9,340 bases of DNA from WQTU01 sp031548835. GTDB lineage: Bacteria; Spirochaetota; Spirochaetia; CADAEX01. The DNA is taken from positions 1 through 9,340 of the forward strand of contig JAVBQS010000134.1 in assembly GCA_031548835.1 (NCBI GenBank). Reading direction: 5' to 3'. The notes under the pieces were generated by a model that saw nothing but the letters and a program-made list of their open reading frames with translations, made no database searches and was not told where the DNA came from. This document shows positions 5,579 to 9,340 of this stretch, piece after piece. Position numbers and translations under genes: made by a program. Every line of letters begins with the position of its first letter. Positions within the stretch are counted from its first letter, which is position 1.

Positions 5579-8500
5579 ATGTCAGATTTTGTTCATCTTC
5601 ATAATCATACAGATTTTTCACTCCTTGACGGCGCAGCAAGTATTCCAAGGCTTGTAAAAAAAGCAAAAGAACTTGGTATGAATTCACTTGCAATAACTGA
5701 TCATGGCAATATGTTTGGGGTGTTAAAATTTTATAAAGAATGTATAAAAAATGGAATAAAACCCATACTTGGCAATGAATTTTATGTTGCGCCAAGTTCA
5801 ATGAAAATAAAAAGCGGAACAGAGGATGGCAATAAATATCACCATCTTATTCTGCTTGCAAAAGATAGCGCAGGATATCACAATCTTATCAAACTTACTT
5901 CAATTTCCTATACAGAAGGTTTTTACTATAAACCAAGAATAGATTTTGAAACATTAAAACAGCATAGCGGAAGCCTTGTTTGCTGCAGCGCATGTATTGC
6001 AGGGCTTATCCCAACTCTCATACTTGAAGGCAAAGAAGATGAGGCTTTAAAAGCAGCTTTGGAATATGATGCTCTTTTTGGAAGAGGCAATTATTTTCTT
6101 GAACTTCAAGATCATGGAATACCTGAACAGAAAATTGCAAACCAGATATTGTGCAAAATATCAGAAAAGACAGGTATTCCTGTTGTTGCAACAAATGATA
6201 TCCACTATGTAAACAGGGAAGAAGCTGATGCACAGGAAATTTTAATATGTATCGGCACACAGAAAAAACTCTCAGACACAAACAGGCTTGTTTTTGATAA
6301 AAAAGAGTTTTATATGAAATCTCCTGAAGAGATGAAAGATATATTTAAATCAGCGCCGCAGGCTATAGAAAATACAAGAAAAATTGCAGATATGTGCAAT
6401 ATTGAATTAAAACTGCCCGGCCCCCTGCTTCCAGACTTTGAAATACCTCAGGAATTCAGTTCTCCTGATGATTATCTCCGCCATATTACACAGCAGGGTC
6501 TGGCAAAGCGATATGAAAAAATAACGCCGGAAATACAAACGCGTGTTGATTATGAACTCCAGGTAATAATTTCCATGGGTTTTACAGGTTACTTTCTTAT
6601 TGTTTGGGATTTTATAAGATATGCTCTTGAAAATGGAATACCTGTCGGACCCGGGCGAGGTTCAGGCGCAGGCTCTGTTGTTGCCTATGCCCTTTTTATA
6701 ACAAATATAAATCCTTTTAAATATGGCCTTCTTTTTGAGCGTTTTTTAAATCCTGAAAGAATTTCAATGCCTGACTTTGATATAGATTTCTGCTTCGAAA
6801 GAAGACAGGAAGTTATAGACTATGTTACCAAAAAATATGGAGAAGAAAGAGTCGGCCAGATTATTACTTTTGGAACATTAAAAGCAAAAGCAGTATTAAA
6901 AGATGTTGCAAGAGTTCTTGATATACCTTTTGAAGAATCCAATAAGATAACAAAACTTGTTCCTTTTGATGCAAAAAATCTTGATGATGCAATAGAAAAA
7001 GAAGAAGAGCTTAAAAAAATTATTGCAAAAGGCGGCATATACCAGAAACTTGTTGATATTGCAAAAACTCTTGAAGGATTAAGCAGGCATTCATCGTTAC
7101 ACGCTGCAGGAATTGTTATAGGTAAAGAAGAACTTACAAATTATGTTCCTCTTTACAAAGATACAAAAACAGGTGCTGTTTCCACCCAGTTTACAATGGA
7201 TCAGCTTGAAGAGTGCGGCCTTGTAAAAATGGATTTTCTCGGCCTTAAAACACTTACTCTTATAAAAAACACAGAAGATCTTATAAGAAAAAAAGGAATA
7301 AATTTTAATATTGAAAAAATACCTGATTATGATGAAAAAACATTCCGCATGCTTGGGGAAGGAAAAAGCGCATGTATATTCCAGTTTGAAAGCGGAGGCA
7401 TGCAGAAAATTTTAAAAGATGTAAAGCCAGGCAGCATAGAAGATCTTATTGCATTAAATGCACTCTACCGTCCTGGGCCTATGCAGTATATACCCCAGTT
7501 TATTGATTCTAAAAATGGGAAAAGCAAAATAAAATATCCCCACCCTTCGCTTGAAAATGTCTTAAAGCCTACTTACGGCGTTATTGTTTACCAGGAACAG
7601 GTTATGCAGGTTGCCCGCATAATTGCAGGATTTTCATTTGGAAAAGCTGATATTCTGCGCCGCGCAATGGGAAAAAAAGATGTTGAAAAAATGGCAAAAA
7701 TGAAGAGCGAATTTATAGAGGGGGCGCAGAAAAACGGATACAGCAAACAGCTTGCCGATGATATATTTGAAATGCTTCTTCCATTTGCCGGATATGGTTT
7801 TAATAAATCACATGCAGCAGCCTACTCTGTTCTTGCATACCAGACAGCATATCTTAAAGCAAATTATCCTGCAGAATTTATGTCTGCCAACCTTACAAAT
7901 GAGATAAATGATACAGATAAACTTTCTGAATATATTGCAGAAGCAAGAAGCATGGGAATTGATATACTCCCGCCAAATATAAATCTTTCTGAAAAGAATT
8001 TTACAGTATCAGGCAAAAAAATTGTCTATGGCTTGATTGGAATAAAAAATGTGGGAACTGCAGCTGTTGAAGAAATTATAAGAGAGAGAAATGAAAACGG
8101 GTTATATAAAAATTTTACAGATTTTATAAATAGAAGCGACCTGCGTGTAATAAATAAAAAAGTTCTTGAAACACTTATAAAATCAGGGCTTTTTGACAGT
8201 ATAGAAAAAAGAGGAAGGGCAACTCTATTTAATAATCTTGAAAGGCTTGTTGAAACTGCTTCCCGCGAACAGGAGAATAGAAAATACGGGCAGACTTCCC
8301 TTTTTGATTCTTCTGATAAAAATGAACTTCCTGAAATTGAACTTGAAGCAGTTCCTGAGTGGCCGGAAAAAGAGCTTCTTGCTTTTGAAAAAGAAAATCT
8401 TGGCTTTTATTTTTCAGGGCATCCGTTAAAAGAATATAAGAAAATATATGATAAGTGCGTTACTCTCCGCATAAATGATCTTGAAAGATCAATGCCTGAC

Positions 8501-8995
8501 AGAAAATATGTTGTGCTTGGCATTGTAAAATCTGTTAAGCAGTTTACAACAAAATCAATGACACAGATGGCATCTATTACAATTGAAACATATGAGGGAG
8601 AAATATCAATTGTAATGTTTCCCGTAATATGGAGTAATTTCAGATACCTTATTTCAGAAGAAAAAGCTCTCGGCTTTACTGTCAAGGTTGACAAAAACAG
8701 TTTTGAGCCTAAACTAATATGTGAAAAAGTTGTAAAACCTGAAGAGCTTGAAGAAGCAAGTTTTAAGGAAATGCATTTTGCTTTTTCCGACAACATTACA
8801 CAGGAGAATCTTGATACATTAAAATCATTTTTACTTGAAAACAATGGAAGCTGCCAGGTCTTCTTTCATGTAGATGAAGGGCCTAATAAAGAGATAATTA
8901 TAAAAGCAGCTCCGCAGGTAAAAACTATTTCAGATGATATTTTTATAAAAAAGGCTGAACAATATCCATTTTTAAAATCAGTCTGGAGAGAATGA
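5579..8995 (+). CDS. dnaE: DNA polymerase III alpha subunit (DnaE1 type)
   Basis: A 1138-residue replicative polymerase, about the normal length for the E. coli-type DnaE. It acts in the cytoplasmic replisome and extends primers with dNTPs. The N-terminal PHP domain (about 3-210) carries a complete set of metal-ligand positions as I align them: His8, His10, Asp17, His42, Glu67, His89, Cys139, Asp207, His209, the pattern of PHP domains with their own 3'-5' exonuclease, unlike the degraded E. coli one. The polymerase core has PVGPGRGSGAGS at 355, catalytic Asp401 and Asp403 in PDFDIDF, Asp552 in KMDFLGL, and AGYGFNKSHAAAYS near 737. Then come a helix-hairpin-helix region (about 800-890), a beta-clamp-binding motif QTSLF at 905-909, an OB domain (about 976-1050) and a C-terminal tail. 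The start is fixed by MSDFVHLHNHTD aligning with family N-termini, although no Shine-Dalgarno is visible. It is divergent from the sensor operon. Confidence 0.98.
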   Translation: MSDFVHLHNHTDFSLLDGAASIPRLVKKAKELGMNSLAITDHGNMFGVLKFYKECIKNGIKPILGNEFYVAPSSMKIKSGTEDGNKYHHLILLAKDSAGYHNLIKLTSISYTEGFYYKPRIDFETLKQHSGSLVCCSACIAGLIPTLILEGKEDEALKAALEYDALFGRGNYFLELQDHGIPEQKIANQILCKISEKTGIPVVATNDIHYVNREEADAQEILICIGTQKKLSDTNRLVFDKKEFYMKSPEEMKDIFKSAPQAIENTRKIADMCNIELKLPGPLLPDFEIPQEFSSPDDYLRHITQQGLAKRYEKITPEIQTRVDYELQVIISMGFTGYFLIVWDFIRYALENGIPVGPGRGSGAGSVVAYALFITNINPFKYGLLFERFLNPERISMPDFDIDFCFERRQEVIDYVTKKYGEERVGQIITFGTLKAKAVLKDVARVLDIPFEESNKITKLVPFDAKNLDDAIEKEEELKKIIAKGGIYQKLVDIAKTLEGLSRHSSLHAAGIVIGKEELTNYVPLYKDTKTGAVSTQFTMDQLEECGLVKMDFLGLKTLTLIKNTEDLIRKKGINFNIEKIPDYDEKTFRMLGEGKSACIFQFESGGMQKILKDVKPGSIEDLIALNALYRPGPMQYIPQFIDSKNGKSKIKYPHPSLENVLKPTYGVIVYQEQVMQVARIIAGFSFGKADILRRAMGKKDVEKMAKMKSEFIEGAQKNGYSKQLADDIFEMLLPFAGYGFNKSHAAAYSVLAYQTAYLKANYPAEFMSANLTNEINDTDKLSEYIAEARSMGIDILPPNINLSEKNFTVSGKKIVYGLIGIKNVGTAAVEEIIRERNENGLYKNFTDFINRSDLRVINKKVLETLIKSGLFDSIEKRGRATLFNNLERLVETASREQENRKYGQTSLFDSSDKNELPEIELEAVPEWPEKELLAFEKENLGFYFSGHPLKEYKKIYDKCVTLRINDLERSMPDRKYVVLGIVKSVKQFTTKSMTQMASITIETYEGEISIVMFPVIWSNFRYLISEEKALGFTVKVDKNSFEPKLICEKVVKPEELEEASFKEMHFAFSDNITQENLDTLKSFLLENNGSCQVFFHVDEGPNKEIIIKAAPQVKTISDDIFIKKAEQYPFLKSVWRE

Positions 8996-9001
8996 CACTG
9001 A

Positions 9002-9019
9002 TCCCGGCCTGCGCCGGGA
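9002..9019 (+). repeat. GC-rich palindrome after dnaE
   Basis: TCCCGGC, loop CTGC, GCCGGGA form a perfect 7-bp stem starting 6 bases after the dnaE stop codon. It is strikingly GC-rich in an AT-rich setting. No T-run follows, so it is not a textbook Rho-independent terminator. It may stabilise the dnaE 3' end, stop transcription weakly, or belong to a family of dispersed palindromes. Confidence 0.6.
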
Positions 9020-9033
9020 CAGGATAATAAATT

Positions 9034-9052
9034 CAGCACTTATTTTGTGCTG
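9034..9052. repeat. Second hairpin between dnaE and yggT
   Basis: CAGCAC (9034-9039) pairs with GTGCTG (9047-9052) around a 7-base loop. A run of A follows on the plus strand, so it is not a plus-strand terminator. It lies just upstream of the yggT ribosome binding site and could affect access to it. Confidence 0.45.
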
Positions 9053-9071
9053 CAAAAAAACAGAGGTAACT

Positions 9072-9340
9072 ATGCTAAAAAATGCAACAGATTTTTTTAC
9101 AGGAGCAATTTCCATTTATATTTTTATAATTATAATAAGACTTGTAATGTCATGGTTTTCTCCCCAAAGCTATGATTCAAAAGGATTGCTTTCAAAAATG
9201 TGCGATCCCTATCTTAATATTTTTAAAAAAATACGTTTTTTTACAATTGGATATATCGATTTTTCACCAATTATTGCAATAGCTGTTTTAATAGTTATCG
9301 GAAACATATTAACACAATTCGGCAATGCAGGAACAATTAC
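9072..9340 (+). CDS. yggT: YggT-family membrane protein (3' end outside window)
   Basis: The first 89 codons of a small integral membrane protein of the YggT/YlmG family (PF02325). Visible features are a hydrophobic helix at about 11-29 ending in R-L-V-M-S-W-F (Arg23, Ser27, Trp28), the family motif DPYLNIFKKIR at 45-55, and DFSPI at 63-67 leading into a second hydrophobic helix (about 64-80). A Shine-Dalgarno GAGG at 9063-9066 is 5 bases before the ATG. Relatives are linked to membrane or division-associated functions, but the biochemical role is not settled. The family has single-repeat (about 90-100 residues) and double-repeat forms, and the window ends before this can be decided. No separate promoter is evident in the 76-bp gap after dnaE, so the two genes may be co-transcribed through the hairpins. 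Confidence 0.85.
   Translation, partial: MLKNATDFFTGAISIYIFIIIIRLVMSWFSPQSYDSKGLLSKMCDPYLNIFKKIRFFTIGYIDFSPIIAIAVLIVIGNILTQFGNAGTI

Noticed and set aside
8407..8844. A 145-codon open frame on the minus strand
   Set aside because: It is antisense to the DnaE OB and C-terminal region, with no recognisable motifs and no ribosome binding site case. The dnaE frame explains the sequence.
9034..9060. Rho-independent terminator for dnaE
   Set aside because: The hairpin is followed on the plus strand by a run of A, not T. On the minus strand the T-run comes before the hairpin.

Overview
The window comes from a low-GC bacterium with a lipoprotein-bearing envelope. A Treponema-like spirochaete is my best guess. 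The grounds are the character of the DnaE sequence, a relaxed lipoprotein cleavage motif (LLSC), and a dnaE-yggT gene pair. This rests on family resemblance only and is not proven.

Layout. Positions 1-138 are the right end of an insertion sequence: the last 38 codons of an IS5-type DDE transposase, then a 15-bp terminal repeat. Positions 169-4868, all on the minus strand, hold a compact three-gene operon. In transcription order it encodes an LsrB-like (AI-2/sugar type) substrate-binding lipoprotein, an FMN-binding-domain lipoprotein, and a 1051-residue membrane hybrid histidine kinase with a CACHE-type sensor and two receivers. The genes overlap by 17 and 8 bp. A good sigma-70-like promoter lies about 200 nt upstream, so there is a long leader. 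Positions 5171-5507 are a 337-bp MITE-like element bounded by the same terminal repeat as the IS at the left edge. Positions 5579-8995 (plus strand) are dnaE, the replicative DNA polymerase III alpha subunit. Two hairpins follow, then a truncated yggT-family membrane gene that runs off the right edge.

How the genes may work together. dnaE and yggT look like ordinary chromosomal core genes, AT-rich in sampled stretches. The three-gene operon is visibly richer in G+C, faces away from dnaE, and lies between inward-facing ends of one IS family, so it reads as an acquired cassette. The binding protein has no permease or ATPase partner in the window but is co-transcribed with a hybrid kinase. The simplest reading is a signalling set comparable in logic to LuxP-LuxQ: the lipoprotein captures a small sugar-like ligand outside the membrane and the kinase CACHE domain reads its state. 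The unusual part is the flavoprotein-type lipoprotein between them, which could add a redox input. That linkage is inference from gene order, overlap and domain content.
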